Assembly: GCA_022651385.1 (NCBI GenBank)
Contig: JALCQR010000007.1
Coordinates: 1-64,000 of the forward strand
Direction of reading: 5' to 3'
Length of the DNA stretch: 64,000 bases
From: Clostridia bacterium
Lineage (GTDB): Bacteria; Bacillota; Clostridia; Lachnospirales; Anaerotignaceae
Part shown: positions 51,919 to 62,451 of the stretch, one piece after another
Layout of the letters: each line of letters starts with the position of its first letter
Position numbering within the stretch: the first letter of the stretch is position 1
The notes under the pieces: generated by a model
What the model saw: the letters and a program-made list of their open reading frames with translations, nothing else
Database searches by the model: none
What the model was told of the DNA's origin: nothing
Translations under genes and position numbers: made by a program

Positions 51919-53115
51919 ATGAAAATTCTTGTAATAAACTGCGGAAGTTCATCATTAAAGTATCAGCTTATTGATATGGATACGGAGACTCTTCTTGCAA
52001 AAGGTCTTTGTGAAAGAATCGGAATTGACGGCAGACTTAAACATGAAGCAGCCGGAAAAACAAAGTATGTCTGCGAGTCACCTTTAAAAGATCATAAAGA
52101 AGCTCTCAAATCGGTTATAAATGCTCTCCTTGATCCTGAGCACGGAGTTATTTCATCGATAAGCGAAATTGGTGCTGTAGGACATCGTGTAGCTCACGGC
52201 GGCGACCATTTTTCACATTCTGTTCTCGTAACACCTGAGGTAAAAGAATATATCAAAAAATATATTGAGCTTGCTCCTCTTCATAACCCTGCAAACCTTG
52301 AGGGTATTGAAGTTTGCGAAAAGCTTATGCCGGGCGTTCCTATGGTAGCTGTATTTGATACTGCTTTCCATCAGACAATGCCTGAAAAAGCATATCTTTA
52401 TGCTATCCCTTATAAATATTATGAAAAGTACAAGGTAAGAAAATATGGTTTCCATGGCACAAGTCATAAGTATGTTTCACAGGAATGTGCAAGAATGATG
52501 GGTATTCCAATCGAAAACCTTAAAATAATAACATGTCATCTCGGCAACGGCGGAAGTGTAACTGCCATTCAGGGCGGACTCTCAATTGATACTTCAATGG
52601 GATTTACACCTCTTGACGGTATAGCTATGGGAACAAGATCAGGAAGTATTGACCCTGCAGCTGTCCTTTATCTTATGAGGAAAGAAAATCTTTCCGTTGA
52701 TGAAATGGACAGAATTCTTAACAAAGAATCCGGCGTATATGGCATTTCAGGTGTATCAAGCGATTTCAGAGATATAGAAGAAGCAGAAAACGAAGGAAAT
52801 GAAAGAGCTGCTGCCGCACTTGAGACATTTGCTTACAGAGTTGCAAAAACCATAGGCGAATACGTTGCAACAATGAACGGTGTTGATGCAATTGTATTTA
52901 CGGCAGGTCTTGGAGAAAACAGCGGTCCTATCAGACAGCTTATATGCAGTTATCTCGGATACCTTGGCATTGAGCTTGACAGCTACAGAAATTCATTAAG
53001 AGGAGAAGCTGTTGAGATAACAACAAAACAATCAAGAGTACAAGTATTTGTTATACCTACAAACGAGGAACTTGTTATAGCAAGAGATACAAAAGAAATA
53101 GTTGAATCTCTTTGA
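51919..53115 (+). CDS. ackA: acetate kinase
   Basis: A 398-residue ASKHA-fold kinase. N-terminal [24 protein letters not shown], the [10 protein letters not shown] and [13 protein letters not shown] signatures, [11 protein letters not shown] and the C-terminal [13 protein letters not shown] are all present. It makes ATP and acetate from acetyl phosphate. With pta it forms the main substrate-level ATP-generating route typical of fermenting Clostridia. AAGGAGAA precedes ATG 51919. It is followed by a terminator. Confidence 0.98.
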   Translation: MKILVINCGSSSLKYQLIDMDTETLLAKGLCERIGIDGRLKHEAAGKTKYVCESPLKDHKEALKSVINALLDPEHGVISSISEIGAVGHRVAHGGDHFSHSVLVTPEVKEYIKKYIELAPLHNPANLEGIEVCEKLMPGVPMVAVFDTAFHQTMPEKAYLYAIPYKYYEKYKVRKYGFHGTSHKYVSQECARMMGIPIENLKIITCHLGNGGSVTAIQGGLSIDTSMGFTPLDGIAMGTRSGSIDPAAVLYLMRKENLSVDEMDRILNKESGVYGISGVSSDFRDIEEAENEGNERAAAALETFAYRVAKTIGEYVATMNGVDAIVFTAGLGENSGPIRQLICSYLGYLGIELDSYRNSLRGEAVEITTKQSRVQVFVIPTNEELVIARDTKEIVESL

Positions 53116-53126
53116 TTTAAGTCTTA

Positions 53127-53160
53127 TGCAGATGTCTTTTGACAGGCATCTGCAATATTT
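53127..53160 (+). terminator. terminator after pta-ackA
   Basis: TGCAGATG (53127-53134) pairs with CATCTGCA (53147-53154), followed by a T-rich tail. Confidence 0.78.
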
Positions 53161-53189
53161 TTGATGTTAAATTTTTTGTATAAAAATAT

Positions 53190-53218
53190 TTGACAAATAT
53201 AAGAATACTATATATAAT
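53190..53218 (+). promoter_or_regulatory. consensus promoter of yceD-rpmF
   Basis: TTGACA (53190-53195), 17-base spacer, TATAAT (53213-53218): a perfect match, 30 bases before the start of yceD. Confidence 0.88.
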
Positions 53219-53247
53219 GATTGAAGTGTGACTTTCGGGGTGATGTT

Positions 53248-53751
53248 ATGTTTGTAGATATTTCAGAAATTATGATGATTAAGGGCGGCAATGTGTCTTT
53301 TGACTTTTCTGAAAATTTTGACGCAAAAGACTTCATGCCGGATGTTAATAAGTTTCTGTCGCCTGTAAGTGTTAAAGGGACAGTTACAAATATAAAAGGA
53401 GATTTTCATTTAAAGGGAAATGGTAAAACTGTTGTGGAAATGAGCTGCAGCAGATGCCTGAAACCGGTTAATGTGGATATCGAATTTGAATTGGATGAAA
53501 TTTTTTCAAATAAAAGTAAAGAGGAAGAAGTAGAAACTTTTACAGGAAATACAATTGAGTTTTCATCAGTTGTAAAGAAATGTATTCTGTTAAACCTTCC
53601 GATGAAGGTTTTATGCGATGAGGACTGTAAGGGTCTTTGTCCTGTATGCGGCAAGGATTTAAATGAAGGCGATTGCGAATGCGACACCACATACATAAAT
53701 CCGAAATTTGAAAGTTTGCGTTCTCTTTTCAAAGTTGATGAGGAGGTGTAG
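53248..53751 (+). CDS. yceD: YceD family (DUF177) protein, probable rRNA-accumulation factor
   Basis: A 167-residue DUF177 protein. It has a beta-rich N-terminal half, CSRCLKPVNVDIEFELDEIF (first Cys pair), and a C-terminal CDEDCKGLCPVCGKDLNEGDCEC cluster with the typical D-x-x-C-x-GLCPxCGxxLN motif. The cysteines suggest zinc binding. YceD always sits in front of rpmF and is linked to 23S rRNA accumulation. GGGGTGA precedes ATG 53248. The gene ends two bases before rpmF. Confidence 0.9.
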   Translation: MFVDISEIMMIKGGNVSFDFSENFDAKDFMPDVNKFLSPVSVKGTVTNIKGDFHLKGNGKTVVEMSCSRCLKPVNVDIEFELDEIFSNKSKEEEVETFTGNTIEFSSVVKKCILLNLPMKVLCDEDCKGLCPVCGKDLNEGDCECDTTYINPKFESLRSLFKVDEEV

Positions 53752-53753
53752 AA

Positions 53754-53933
53754 ATGGCTGTACCAAAGGGAAAATTATCAAAAGCAAGACGTGACAGAAG
53801 AAAAGCACAGAGCTGGAAAATCGCTACTCCTACATTAGTAAAATGTAGCAAATGCGGAGAATTAATGGTACCTCATAAAGTATGCAAGAACTGTGGTTCT
53901 TACAACAAACAGGTAGTATTAGACGTAGAATAA
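53754..53933 (+). CDS. rpmF: 50S ribosomal protein L32
   Basis: A 59-residue ribosomal protein: MAVPKGKLSKARRDRRKAQ at the start, then a zinc ribbon with two CxxC pairs (KCSKCGEL and KVCKNCGSY). This is the standard L32 length and layout, the four-Cys (C+) form that binds zinc. AGGAGGTG ends four or five bases before ATG 53754. Directly after yceD and before the fatty-acid/phospholipid genes, as in most bacteria. Confidence 0.96.
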   Translation: MAVPKGKLSKARRDRRKAQSWKIATPTLVKCSKCGELMVPHKVCKNCGSYNKQVVLDVE

Positions 53934-53993
53934 TGTCTTTATGTCTTTATTTCTTTATTATTCTATTTTTCTGATACGTTTATTAAAACGTTT

Positions 53994-54041
53994 AAAAGAC
54001 AGCAGGGGCCGTGCAATTTTGCCTTTTTGCTGTCTTTTCTT
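53994..54041 (+). terminator. terminator after rpmF
   Basis: AAAAGACAGCA (53994-54004) pairs perfectly with TGCTGTCTTTT (54028-54038), followed by C/T-rich sequence. It separates yceD-rpmF from plsX-acpP-rnc. Confidence 0.78.
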
Positions 54042-54116
54042 CTAAGAAAACAAAATAAATTTTAGAGAAAAAAAGGCTGATAAACTGCAATAATAAACCG
54101 CAAAAGGTGATGAAGA

Positions 54117-55103
54117 ATGGCAAATAGAATAGCAGTTGATGCAATGGGCGGCGATAATGCACCTTTAGAGGTGGTAAAAGGCTCAGTTGAGGCTGTAAAT
54201 GAATTTGGATGTGATATAATATTAGTAGGCCCTGAGGACATAATAAAGAGTGAGCTTGTAAAATACAAATATGACATCACAAAAATTACTATAGTAAATG
54301 CGACGGAAGTAATATCGACAGAGGAATCTCCTACTGCTGCCATAAGAAAGAAAAAAGACTCGTCAATTGTTGTAGGACTTAACTTAGTAAAAAAAGGCGA
54401 AGCCGAGGCTTTTGTTTCAGCAGGAAGCACGGGCGCTGTGCTTACGGGCGCTACATTTATTGTGGGCCGCATAAAAGGAATAGAAAGACCTGCGCTTGGC
54501 ACATGTTTACCGACAATTAAAGGTAAATTTGCTTTTCTTATAGACAGCGGTGCAAATGTAGACTGTAAGCCTAATTATCTTGTGCAGTTTGCAAAAATGG
54601 CTTCGGTTTATGTAGAAAATGTTATGAATGTTAAAAACCCAGCAGTTGGACTTTTAAATATAGGCATTGAAAAAGAAAAGGGAAATGCACTAACAAAAGA
54701 GGTTTATGAACTTCTTGAACAGACAAATTTGAATTTTAAAGGCAATATAGAACCAAGAGATATACCGTATGGTGAGGCTGACATTGTTGTTTGTGACGGT
54801 TTTGACGGCAATGTTGTGCTTAAACTGTCTGAAGGACTTTCTGGTGTTTTGATGAAGATTATTAAAGCTGAGATTACAAAGGGAATGTATAAATTTGCAG
54901 CAATGGCTTTGCTCAAACCGTTTAAGTCTATTAAAACGCAGTTTGATTCTGAGGAAGTAGGCGGCGCACCTTTTCTTGGTCTTAAATCTCTTGTGGTAAA
55001 AGCTCACGGAAGTTCTAAGGCAAAAGGCATAAAAAATGCCATAAAACAGTGTAAAATTTTTGTTGAAAATGATATTGTAAAAAAAATAGAAGAGCAGCTA
55101 TAA
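54117..55103 (+). CDS. plsX: phosphate acyltransferase PlsX
   Basis: A 328-residue acyl-ACP:phosphate acyltransferase. The start RIAVDAMGGDNAPLEVVKG, then AFVSAGSTGAVLTGATFIVGRI, DSGANVDCKPNYLVQFA and VCDGFDGNVVLKLSEG are family signatures. It turns acyl-ACP into acyl phosphate for membrane phospholipid synthesis with PlsY. AAAGGTGA precedes ATG 54117. It heads the plsX-acpP-rnc cluster; fabD, fabG and fabF, often in this cluster, are absent here. No FapR-type operator was recognised. Confidence 0.96.
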   Translation: MANRIAVDAMGGDNAPLEVVKGSVEAVNEFGCDIILVGPEDIIKSELVKYKYDITKITIVNATEVISTEESPTAAIRKKKDSSIVVGLNLVKKGEAEAFVSAGSTGAVLTGATFIVGRIKGIERPALGTCLPTIKGKFAFLIDSGANVDCKPNYLVQFAKMASVYVENVMNVKNPAVGLLNIGIEKEKGNALTKEVYELLEQTNLNFKGNIEPRDIPYGEADIVVCDGFDGNVVLKLSEGLSGVLMKIIKAEITKGMYKFAAMALLKPFKSIKTQFDSEEVGGAPFLGLKSLVVKAHGSSKAKGIKNAIKQCKIFVENDIVKKIEEQL

Positions 55104-55149
55104 TGTTATAGGTAATAATTTTATTTTAAATTTATTGGAGGTAGCTTTT

Positions 55150-55377
55150 ATGGATAAGGCACAAATAATTTCAATCATCGCTGATCAGTTAGGTATTTCA
55201 GAATCAGAAATTACAGAGGAGACAGCATTTGCTGACCTTGGAGCTGATTCACTTGATTTATTCCAGATTGTTTCCGCTTTGGAAGAAGAATTTAATATTG
55301 AATTTGAAAATGAAGAAGTTGAAAAGATGAAAACTGTCGGAGATGCAATTAATTACATCAAAGCAGCAGTTGAATAA
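55150..55377 (+). CDS. acpP: acyl carrier protein
   Basis: A 75-residue acidic four-helix protein. The phosphopantetheine site is Ser in GADSLDLFQIV, and FNIEFENEEVEKMKTVGDAINYI is the typical C-terminal half. It carries acyl chains for fatty acid and phospholipid synthesis. GGAGG (55137-55141) is eight bases before ATG 55150; a GTG/TTG-type start at 55135 overlaps the ribosome site. The rnc gene follows after three bases. Confidence 0.96.
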   Translation: MDKAQIISIIADQLGISESEITEETAFADLGADSLDLFQIVSALEEEFNIEFENEEVEKMKTVGDAINYIKAAVE

Positions 55378-55380
55378 TAT

Positions 55381-56076
55381 ATGAGTGGTAATGAATTGGC
55401 AGAGTTTGAAGATATAATCGGTTATAAATTTAAAGACCGTGATGCTTTGGTACTTGCCCTTACACACAGCTCTTATGCCAATGAACATAACTTGGGCAAA
55501 TATGAATATAATGAGCGTCTTGAATTTCTTGGCGACGCTGTACTTGAGTTTTTTGTGAGTAGATATATTTTTGAAAAATTCCCTCAAATGCCTGAGGGAG
55601 GGCTTACAAAACTGCGTGCAGGTGCAGTATGCGAGGGAACTCTTGCTAAAAAAGCACATGAAATTAGGCTTGGGGAGTTTTTGCGCCTTGGAAAAGGTGA
55701 GGAACTGACAGGTGGCAGAAACAGAGATTCAGTTTTAGCTGATGCTTTTGAAGCTGTAATAGGCTCTGTTCTTGTTGACGGCGGTATTCCTGCTGCGGAA
55801 AAATATGTACTTGGCCTAATGACGGATGAAATAAATGCTTTAAGAGACAGTTTTATGTTTATGGATTTTAAAACAAGACTTCAGGAAATAGTCCAAAAAA
55901 CAAGCAAACTGCCTTTGAAATATACTATTGTCGGTGAAAGCGGGCCTGATCATGGCAAGGTATTTGAAGCTGAGGTACTGCATGACGGAGTTATACTGGG
56001 ACGCGGTACGGGGCACAGCAAAAAGGAAGCCGAACAGGAAGCTGCCAAAGCTGCTATAAGCAAAATAGAAAAATAG
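55381..56076 (+). CDS. rnc: ribonuclease III
   Basis: A 231-residue enzyme with an N-terminal RNase III domain carrying the NERLEFLGDAVLEFFVS signature (catalytic Glu/Asp) and DAFEAVIGSV, and a C-terminal double-stranded RNA-binding domain (FKTRLQEIVQKTSKLPLKY...GTGHSKKEAEQEAAKAAI). It processes rRNA precursors and structured mRNAs. No obvious ribosome site precedes ATG 55381, three bases after acpP, so it is probably translated by coupling. smc and ftsY, which commonly follow rnc, are not here. Confidence 0.95.
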   Translation: MSGNELAEFEDIIGYKFKDRDALVLALTHSSYANEHNLGKYEYNERLEFLGDAVLEFFVSRYIFEKFPQMPEGGLTKLRAGAVCEGTLAKKAHEIRLGEFLRLGKGEELTGGRNRDSVLADAFEAVIGSVLVDGGIPAAEKYVLGLMTDEINALRDSFMFMDFKTRLQEIVQKTSKLPLKYTIVGESGPDHGKVFEAEVLHDGVILGRGTGHSKKEAEQEAAKAAISKIEK

Positions 56077-56090
56077 AAAAATAATTATTG

Positions 56091-56122
56091 ACAGGTCCAT
56101 GGATAATCCACGGGCCTGTTTT
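56091..56122 (+). terminator. terminator after rnc
   Basis: ACAGGTCC (56091-56098) pairs with GGGCCTGT (56112-56119) through one G-T pair, followed by TTTTG. Confidence 0.65.
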
Positions 56123-56152
56123 GATGTAAATATGTCTGGAGGGATTAAAATA

Positions 56153-57046
56153 ATGAGAGCAAAATATATTACGCCGGTTGTAGCAATATTTGACGAAAAC
56201 GGCAAAATTGACAAAGAGGGAAACTGCAAGGTACTTGAACACCTCATTAAAGGCGGTATGGACGGTATAGTTATAATGGGCAGCACCGGAGAGTTTTTCA
56301 GCATGACCATTGATGAAATTAAAAGATACATAGATATTGCTGCCGAGTGTATTAATCACAGAGTTGAGTTTTATGTGGGAACAAGCCGTATGATTGCCTC
56401 TGAAACAATTGAGCTTGGAAATTACGCTCTTTCAAGGGGTGCAGACGGCGTTATGATTATCAGCCCGTATTATTTCCCGCTCACGGACGAAAGTGTGGAA
56501 TTTTATTACGACACTGTTGCAAGCGGCATAAACGGAAAGATTTTCTTATATAACTATCCTGCTATAACTAAACATGAAATTTCGCCTAAGGTTGCTTTAA
56601 GCCTTGCCAGAAAACATAATAACATACGCGGTATCAAAGATACAAACCCGTTAATTGGACATACAAGGGACCTTATGAACGCTCTTTTGCCCGAATTCCC
56701 TGATTTTGAAGTTTATAACGGTTTTGATGAATCATTCGGATTTGTTGTTGAGTCAGGCGGAACAGGTGCTATAGGCGGATTATCAAATCTTTGGCCTGAA
56801 TTATTTGCAAAATGGGTTAAGGCCGCAAACGAAAAAGATTATGAAACTTTTGTTGAGTGCCAGAAAACCACTAATGTTTTAATGGGGCTTTATACTATCG
56901 GTTCACCTTATATTCCTATAATGAAACATGCCCTTAATTTAAGAGGTCTTGGTATAAGTGAGTATGTAACAACTCCGTTTATAAAATGTACAGATGAACA
57001 GGATAAAAAATTAAGAGCACTTATGAAAAAAGTCGGACTTCTGTAA
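56153..57046 (+). CDS. DHDPS/N-acetylneuraminate lyase-family aldolase
   Basis: A 297-residue TIM-barrel class I aldolase. It has ITPVVAIFDENGKIDKEGN, the GSTGEFFSMT phosphate/carboxylate loop, FLYNYPAIT with the conserved Tyr, and the Schiff-base Lys in RGIKDTN (about 165). The GSTGE version (rather than GTTGE of DapA) and divergence in the second half suggest a paralogue acting on a sugar acid or other 2-keto acid rather than the lysine-pathway DapA, but dihydrodipicolinate synthase is not excluded. GGAGGG precedes ATG 56153, and it stands alone between terminators. Confidence 0.8.
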   Translation: MRAKYITPVVAIFDENGKIDKEGNCKVLEHLIKGGMDGIVIMGSTGEFFSMTIDEIKRYIDIAAECINHRVEFYVGTSRMIASETIELGNYALSRGADGVMIISPYYFPLTDESVEFYYDTVASGINGKIFLYNYPAITKHEISPKVALSLARKHNNIRGIKDTNPLIGHTRDLMNALLPEFPDFEVYNGFDESFGFVVESGGTGAIGGLSNLWPELFAKWVKAANEKDYETFVECQKTTNVLMGLYTIGSPYIPIMKHALNLRGLGISEYVTTPFIKCTDEQDKKLRALMKKVGLL

Positions 57047-57087
57047 ATACATAAAAACAATAAAATATATGTTTATGGAACACATTT

Positions 57088-57121
57088 ACAGTATACGTTT
57101 TTAGGCGTATACTGTTTTTTT
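57088..57121 (+). terminator. terminator after the aldolase gene
   Basis: ACAGTATACG (57088-57097) pairs perfectly with CGTATACTGT (57106-57115), followed by T. Confidence 0.9.
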
Positions 57122-57164
57122 ATATATTTATATGGTAAAATAATAAATACTGTGATAAAATGTA

Positions 57165-57176
57165 GAACAACAGTTC
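57165..57176. promoter_or_regulatory. LexA (SOS) box upstream of uvrBA
   Basis: GAAC-AACA-GTTC, with outer A and T extending the palindrome (AGAAC...GTTCT), matches the Firmicute LexA core GAACN4GTTC. It lies 25 bases before uvrB, downstream of a weak -10 (TAAAAT at about 57156), a fitting place for repression. Confidence 0.7.
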
Positions 57177-57200
57177 TTGTTTCTATGAGGTGAAAAATCA

Positions 57201-59183
57201 ATGGCTAAATTTAAACTACATTCTAAATATAAAGCTACAGGTGACCAGCCTCAGGCTATTGACAAGCTGACACAGGGCTTTATTGACGGCAAGAAGTTTC
57301 AGACTCTTGTTGGAGTAACGGGGTCGGGAAAAACATTTACAATGGCAAACATAGTTGAAAGGCTGCAAAAGCCGACTCTTGTAATAGCACATAATAAAAC
57401 TCTTGCGGCACAGCTTTATGATGAATTTAAAGAGTTTTTTCCTGAAAATGCAGTTGAGTATTTTGTAAGCTATTATGACTATTATCAGCCGGAGGCTTAT
57501 GTGCCCAGCACTGATACTTATATTGAAAAAGACTCTGCAATTAATGATGAGATAGATAAACTTCGTTATTCTGCAACAGCCTCTCTTATTGAACGTAAAG
57601 ATGTTCTTATTGTGTCCAGTGTTTCATGTATTTATGGTTTGGGCGACCCGTCCGATTATAAAGAGCTTATGCTTTCACTTCGTCCCGGAATGATAAAGGA
57701 CCGTGATGAGGTACTTAAAAAGCTTATAGCAATTCAGTATGACAGAAACGATATTGATTTCCAGCGCGGCACATTCAGAGTAAGAGGAGACACTGTAGAG
57801 ATTTTTCCTGTGGCAAACAGTGAAAGTGCAATACGTGTTGAGTTTTTCGGTGATGAAATAGACAGGATAACGGAAATAGATGTCACAACAGGCGAAATAA
57901 TAGGCGAAAGAAAGCATGTCTCTATATTTCCTGCATCCCACTATATAACCATGCCTGAAAAAATGAATATTGCTATTAAAAATATCGAAAAAGAACTTGA
58001 CGGACGTCTTAAAGAGCTTCGCAGCCAAGACAAGCTTTTGGAAGCGCAGAGACTTGAACAGCGTACAAATTACGATATTGAAATGATGCGTGAAATGGGA
58101 TTTTGTTCCGGCATAGAAAATTACTCAAGGCATTTGGCTTTAAGACCGCCGGGAAGCACACCAAGCACACTTATTGATTTCTTCCCTGATGATTTTCTTA
58201 TAATAGTAGATGAGTCACATGTAACGTTGCCTCAGATTAGAGGAATGTATGAAGGTGATAAATCACGAAAAACAACGCTTGTTAATTTTGGCTTCAGACT
58301 GCCTTCGGCACTTGACAACAGGCCTCTTAAGTTTAGTGAGTTTGAAAAGAAAATACACCAGATATTGTTTGTATCGGCAACGCCTTCTAAATATGAGGCC
58401 GAGCATTCCCAGCAGAGCGCTGAGCAGATTATAAGGCCTACAGGACTTCTTGACCCTCCTATTACAGTTAAACCCGTTGAAGGCCAGATAGACGACCTTT
58501 TAAACGAGATAAGTATGACTGTGAATTCGCAGCACAAAGTGCTTGTTACAACGCTTACCAAAAAGATGGCCGAACGGCTTACGGATTTTCTGCGTGAGTC
58601 TGGAGTACGGGTAAGATACTTGCATTCCGATATAGATACATTAGAAAGAATAAAAATTATACGTGATTTAAGAATGGATGTTTTTGATGTTCTTGTGGGT
58701 ATAAATCTTTTAAGAGAAGGGCTTGATATACCCGAGGTATCATTGGTGGCAATACTTGATGCCGATAAAGAAGGCTTTCTCCGTTCTTCTACATCGCTTG
58801 TTCAGACTATAGGACGAGCTGCAAGAAATGCCGAAGGACGCGTTATAATGTATGCTGATGTAATTACCGATTCAATGCGCTACGCCATAGATGAAACAAA
58901 CAGAAGAAGAACTATACAGCAGGAATACAACAAAAAGCATGGTATAGTGCCTAAAACAATCAAAAAGAAAATTTATGATGTTATTCAGGCCACAACGCCA
59001 GCTGAGGAAAAAGATAAATTCGGATTTAAAAAAGCTCCTGAGAGTATGAATGTTGATGAGTTAAGGGAAAATATCAGAAAACTTGGTAAAGAAATGAAAT
59101 CTGCAGCTTCCGAATTGCAGTTTGAAAGAGCGGCAGAGTTAAGAGATAAAATACTTGAACTTAAAAAACTTCTAAAACAGTAA
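57201..59183 (+). CDS. uvrB: excinuclease ABC subunit B
   Basis: A 660-residue UvrB of normal length. Walker [15 protein letters not shown] (about 39), the beta-hairpin [21 protein letters not shown], helicase motifs including DESHVT and QTIGRAARN, and a C-terminal UVR domain ([14 protein letters not shown]) that contacts UvrC. It loads at DNA lesions after UvrA in nucleotide excision repair. GAGGTG precedes ATG 57201. It is followed by uvrA after 13 bases, with a LexA box upstream of both. Confidence 0.98.
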   Translation: MAKFKLHSKYKATGDQPQAIDKLTQGFIDGKKFQTLVGVTGSGKTFTMANIVERLQKPTLVIAHNKTLAAQLYDEFKEFFPENAVEYFVSYYDYYQPEAYVPSTDTYIEKDSAINDEIDKLRYSATASLIERKDVLIVSSVSCIYGLGDPSDYKELMLSLRPGMIKDRDEVLKKLIAIQYDRNDIDFQRGTFRVRGDTVEIFPVANSESAIRVEFFGDEIDRITEIDVTTGEIIGERKHVSIFPASHYITMPEKMNIAIKNIEKELDGRLKELRSQDKLLEAQRLEQRTNYDIEMMREMGFCSGIENYSRHLALRPPGSTPSTLIDFFPDDFLIIVDESHVTLPQIRGMYEGDKSRKTTLVNFGFRLPSALDNRPLKFSEFEKKIHQILFVSATPSKYEAEHSQQSAEQIIRPTGLLDPPITVKPVEGQIDDLLNEISMTVNSQHKVLVTTLTKKMAERLTDFLRESGVRVRYLHSDIDTLERIKIIRDLRMDVFDVLVGINLLREGLDIPEVSLVAILDADKEGFLRSSTSLVQTIGRAARNAEGRVIMYADVITDSMRYAIDETNRRRTIQQEYNKKHGIVPKTIKKKIYDVIQATTPAEEKDKFGFKKAPESMNVDELRENIRKLGKEMKSAASELQFERAAELRDKILELKKLLKQ

Positions 59184-59196
59184 ATGAGGTAACAAA

Positions 59197-62034
59197 ATGT
59201 TTGAAGATAAAATTATTGTAAAAGGTGCAAGAGAACATAATTTAAAAAATGTTGATGTGCAGATACCGAGAAACAAACTTGTGGTATTTACAGGTGTATC
59301 CGGCTCAGGCAAATCATCACTTGCTTTTGATACAATATTTGCCGAAGGCCAGAGAAGATATGTTGAGTCGCTTTCATCATATGCCAGACAGTTTCTCGGT
59401 CAAATGGACAAGCCTGATGTTGACAGCATTGAGGGTCTTTCTCCAGCAATTTCAATTGACCAGAAAACCACAAGCCATAACCCAAGGTCTACAGTTGGCA
59501 CTGTTACGGAAATATATGACTATATGCGTCTCTTGTATGCGCGTGTGGGTATACCGCATTGCCCAAAGTGCGGCCGTGAAATAAAAAAACAGACAATAGA
59601 CCAAATAGTCGACCAAGTTATGGCTATGCCTGAAAGAACGAAAATACAGCTTTTTGCTCCCATTGTCAAAGGCAGAAAGGGAGAACATGTAAAGCTTCTT
59701 GAAGATGCAAGAAAAGCCGGTTATATTCGTGTAAGAATAGACGGAATTATTTATGACTTAAGTGACGAAATAAAACTTGAAAAAAATAAAAAGCACAATA
59801 TAGATATTGTTGTGGACAGACTTGTAATTCGCGACGGAATGCAAAAACGTCTGACGGAATCTATTGAAAACGTAATGGCACTTAGCGGCGGAACACTGAT
59901 ACTTAATATGCCGGAAACTGATAAAGACACGGTATTCAGCCAGAATTTTTCATGTCCGGACTGCGGCATAAGTATAAGCGAGATAGAACCGAGAAGCTTT
60001 TCTTTCAATAATCCAAGCGGTGCATGTCCAAACTGCGGCGGTATAGGAATGCAGATGAAATTTGATGAAGAACTTATTGTGCCTGATGATTCTTTAAGTA
60101 TAGCAAAAGGGGCAATTGTCGCTCCGGGGTTTAACTCAATTTCTTCGTCAGACAGTATGAGCCGTGTTCTTTTTAATGCTCTTTCGGAAAAATATGAATT
60201 TTCTCTTGAAACTCCTTTTAAAGAGCTTCCAAGAAAAATAAAAGATGTTATTTTTTATGGGACAAAAGGGGAAAAACTTAATATTAAATATAAAAACGCT
60301 CATGGAACAGGCACATATCAGTATAGTTTTGACGGCATAATAAACAGCCTTCAAAGACGCTATAATGAGACATCGGAAGCCATGAGACCTGAATATGAAG
60401 AGTACATGACAAACACTGTATGCCCTGTCTGCCATGGAAAAAGACTTAAACCGGAAGTGCTTGCGGTAACAGTAGGCGGTATAAACATTTCGGATTTATG
60501 CGATAAGCCTATTAAGGAATTAAAAGTGTTTATTAATAATCTTAAGTTTACACAAAGAGAACAGATGATAGCGGGACAGATAATACGCGAAATAAAAGCA
60601 CGTGTTCAGTTTCTTATTGATGTTGGGCTTGATTATCTAACTCTTTCACGTTCTGCACGTACACTTTCAGGCGGTGAAAGCCAAAGAATAAGGCTTGCAA
60701 CGCAAATAGGCTCCGGCCTTGTAGGGGTTGTGTATATACTTGATGAACCAAGCATAGGACTTCATCAAAGAGACAACGACAAACTTATAGGTACATTGAA
60801 AAACTTAAGAGATATGGGCAATTCTCTTATTGTAGTTGAGCATGACGAGGATACAATGCTTGCAAGCGATTATATTGTAGATGTAGGCCCGGGAGCAGGG
60901 GAAAACGGCGGAAATATTGTGTTCAGCGGTACTGTTGAAGACTTAAAAAAATGCAGCAAATCAATTACCGGTCAGTATTTAAGCGGAATTAAAAAAATTC
61001 CTGTTCCCAAAACGAGGCGCAAACCTAAAAAGAATGCATTTATTACAATAAAAGGTGCAAGAGAAAACAATTTAAAGAATATAGATGTTTCTATTCCTCT
61101 TGGGCTTATAGTGTGCATAACAGGTGTAAGCGGTTCGGGCAAAAGCACTCTCGTGAATGAAATTTTATATAAACATCTTGCAAAAACTCTTAACAGAGCC
61201 AAATGCAAGCCCGGGAACCATGATGATATTATAGGCATGGAAAAGCTTGATAAAGTAATAAATATCGACCAGTCGCCTATAGGCCGTACTCCAAGAAGCA
61301 ATCCTGCAACATATACAGGGCTTTTTGACCTTATACGTGATGTTTTTGCTCAGACAAATGAGGCAAAGCTTAGAGGATATAAGAAGGGCAGGTTCAGTTT
61401 TAATATAAAAGGCGGCAGGTGTGAGGCTTGTTCCGGAGACGGAATAGTTAAAATAGAAATGAATTTTCTGCCGGATATTTTCGTCCCTTGCGAAGTATGC
61501 GGCGGCAAAAGATATAACAGGGAAACGCTTGAAGTTAAATACAAGGGCAAATCAATTGCGGATGTTCTTGATATGACTGTTGAGGAGGCCTTAAAGTTTT
61601 TTGAAAACCTGCCGAAATTAAAAAACAAACTTCAGACACTCTATGATGTTGGACTTTCATATGTAAAACTCGGCCAGTCATCCACAACACTTTCGGGAGG
61701 AGAGGCACAAAGAGTGAAACTTGCAACTGAATTAAGCCGAAGAAGTACAGGAAAAACAATGTATATCCTTGATGAGCCTACAACCGGACTTCACAGCGCG
61801 GATGTTCATAAACTGACGGAAATTATGCAGCGCCTTGCTGAGGGAGGAAACACGATTGTAGTTATAGAACATAACCTTGACGTGATAAAATCGTCTGATT
61901 ACATTATAGACCTTGGCCCTGAGGGAGGAGACGAGGGCGGAGAAATTGTCGCATTAGGTACTCCTGAGGAAATAAGTGAGAATGAAAAATCTTATACAGG
62001 AAAGTATTTAAAAAAATATCTGTCCAACGGTTGA
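59197..62034 (+). CDS. uvrA: excinuclease ABC subunit A
   Basis: A 945-residue ABC-type damage-recognition ATPase with two nucleotide-binding halves: GVSGSGKSS near the N-terminus and GVSGSGKST in the second half, ABC signatures [12 protein letters not shown] and [12 protein letters not shown]. Zinc modules include CPKCGRE, CPDCG...CPNCGG, CPVCHG and CEACSGDG...CEVCGG. It finds distorted DNA and hands it to UvrB. Its ATG follows TGAGGT by seven or so bases. uvrC is not in the window. Confidence 0.98.
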   Translation: MFEDKIIVKGAREHNLKNVDVQIPRNKLVVFTGVSGSGKSSLAFDTIFAEGQRRYVESLSSYARQFLGQMDKPDVDSIEGLSPAISIDQKTTSHNPRSTVGTVTEIYDYMRLLYARVGIPHCPKCGREIKKQTIDQIVDQVMAMPERTKIQLFAPIVKGRKGEHVKLLEDARKAGYIRVRIDGIIYDLSDEIKLEKNKKHNIDIVVDRLVIRDGMQKRLTESIENVMALSGGTLILNMPETDKDTVFSQNFSCPDCGISISEIEPRSFSFNNPSGACPNCGGIGMQMKFDEELIVPDDSLSIAKGAIVAPGFNSISSSDSMSRVLFNALSEKYEFSLETPFKELPRKIKDVIFYGTKGEKLNIKYKNAHGTGTYQYSFDGIINSLQRRYNETSEAMRPEYEEYMTNTVCPVCHGKRLKPEVLAVTVGGINISDLCDKPIKELKVFINNLKFTQREQMIAGQIIREIKARVQFLIDVGLDYLTLSRSARTLSGGESQRIRLATQIGSGLVGVVYILDEPSIGLHQRDNDKLIGTLKNLRDMGNSLIVVEHDEDTMLASDYIVDVGPGAGENGGNIVFSGTVEDLKKCSKSITGQYLSGIKKIPVPKTRRKPKKNAFITIKGARENNLKNIDVSIPLGLIVCITGVSGSGKSTLVNEILYKHLAKTLNRAKCKPGNHDDIIGMEKLDKVINIDQSPIGRTPRSNPATYTGLFDLIRDVFAQTNEAKLRGYKKGRFSFNIKGGRCEACSGDGIVKIEMNFLPDIFVPCEVCGGKRYNRETLEVKYKGKSIADVLDMTVEEALKFFENLPKLKNKLQTLYDVGLSYVKLGQSSTTLSGGEAQRVKLATELSRRSTGKTMYILDEPTTGLHSADVHKLTEIMQRLAEGGNTIVVIEHNLDVIKSSDYIIDLGPEGGDEGGEIVALGTPEEISENEKSYTGKYLKKYLSNG

Positions 62035-62106
62035 CATGAGGCCAAATAATTTGTACCATATTATATAGCAATTGATTACTACAGAGATTTACGGAGGATA
62101 CTTATC

Positions 62107-62412
62107 ATGTCATATGCAGAGTCAAAAGATTGTCTTGAAACTTATATCGATGCAAAAAAAGAACTTATGAGGTATTTTAATTGCACTGATGATTTTTATG
62201 TAAAGGCAATTGGCAGATGTAAATGGATGATAAAAGACGATGATGATTTTTCTTTTCTTAGATATTGGACTGATGATGAAAAAAGACATGATGCGGTTAT
62301 AGTGAAAAAAAATGGCTCACCTATGATATTTAAAGCAGGAAAATATACAATGGTTGTTGCTATAGACTGTGTTAAAATAGCTTTTATATTTGAAAATGAA
62401 AATTATAAATAG
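62107..62412 (+). CDS. hypothetical protein
   Basis: A 101-residue soluble protein that I cannot assign to a family. It has an N-terminal helix (AESKDCLETYIDAKKELMRYF), a conserved-looking core CTDDFYVKAIGRCKWMIKDDDDFSFLRYW, and a C-terminal strand-rich part (DAVIVKKNGSPMIFKAGKYTMVVAIDCVKIAFIFE). It has four Cys but no CxxC pairs. ACGGAGGA precedes ATG 62107, and a long hairpin follows the stop, so it is a real, separately transcribed gene. No signal peptide or membrane segment is seen. Confidence 0.65.
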   Translation: MSYAESKDCLETYIDAKKELMRYFNCTDDFYVKAIGRCKWMIKDDDDFSFLRYWTDDEKRHDAVIVKKNGSPMIFKAGKYTMVVAIDCVKIAFIFENENYK

Positions 62413-62451
62413 TAACTTGAAAGTTTTATAATCGACATAGCGTTAAAAAAT

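Noticed and set aside
53934-53993. FapR operator between rpmF and plsX
   Set aside because: The ACGTTTATTAAAACGT-like sequence is palindromic but does not match the TTAGTACC-type FapR consensus.
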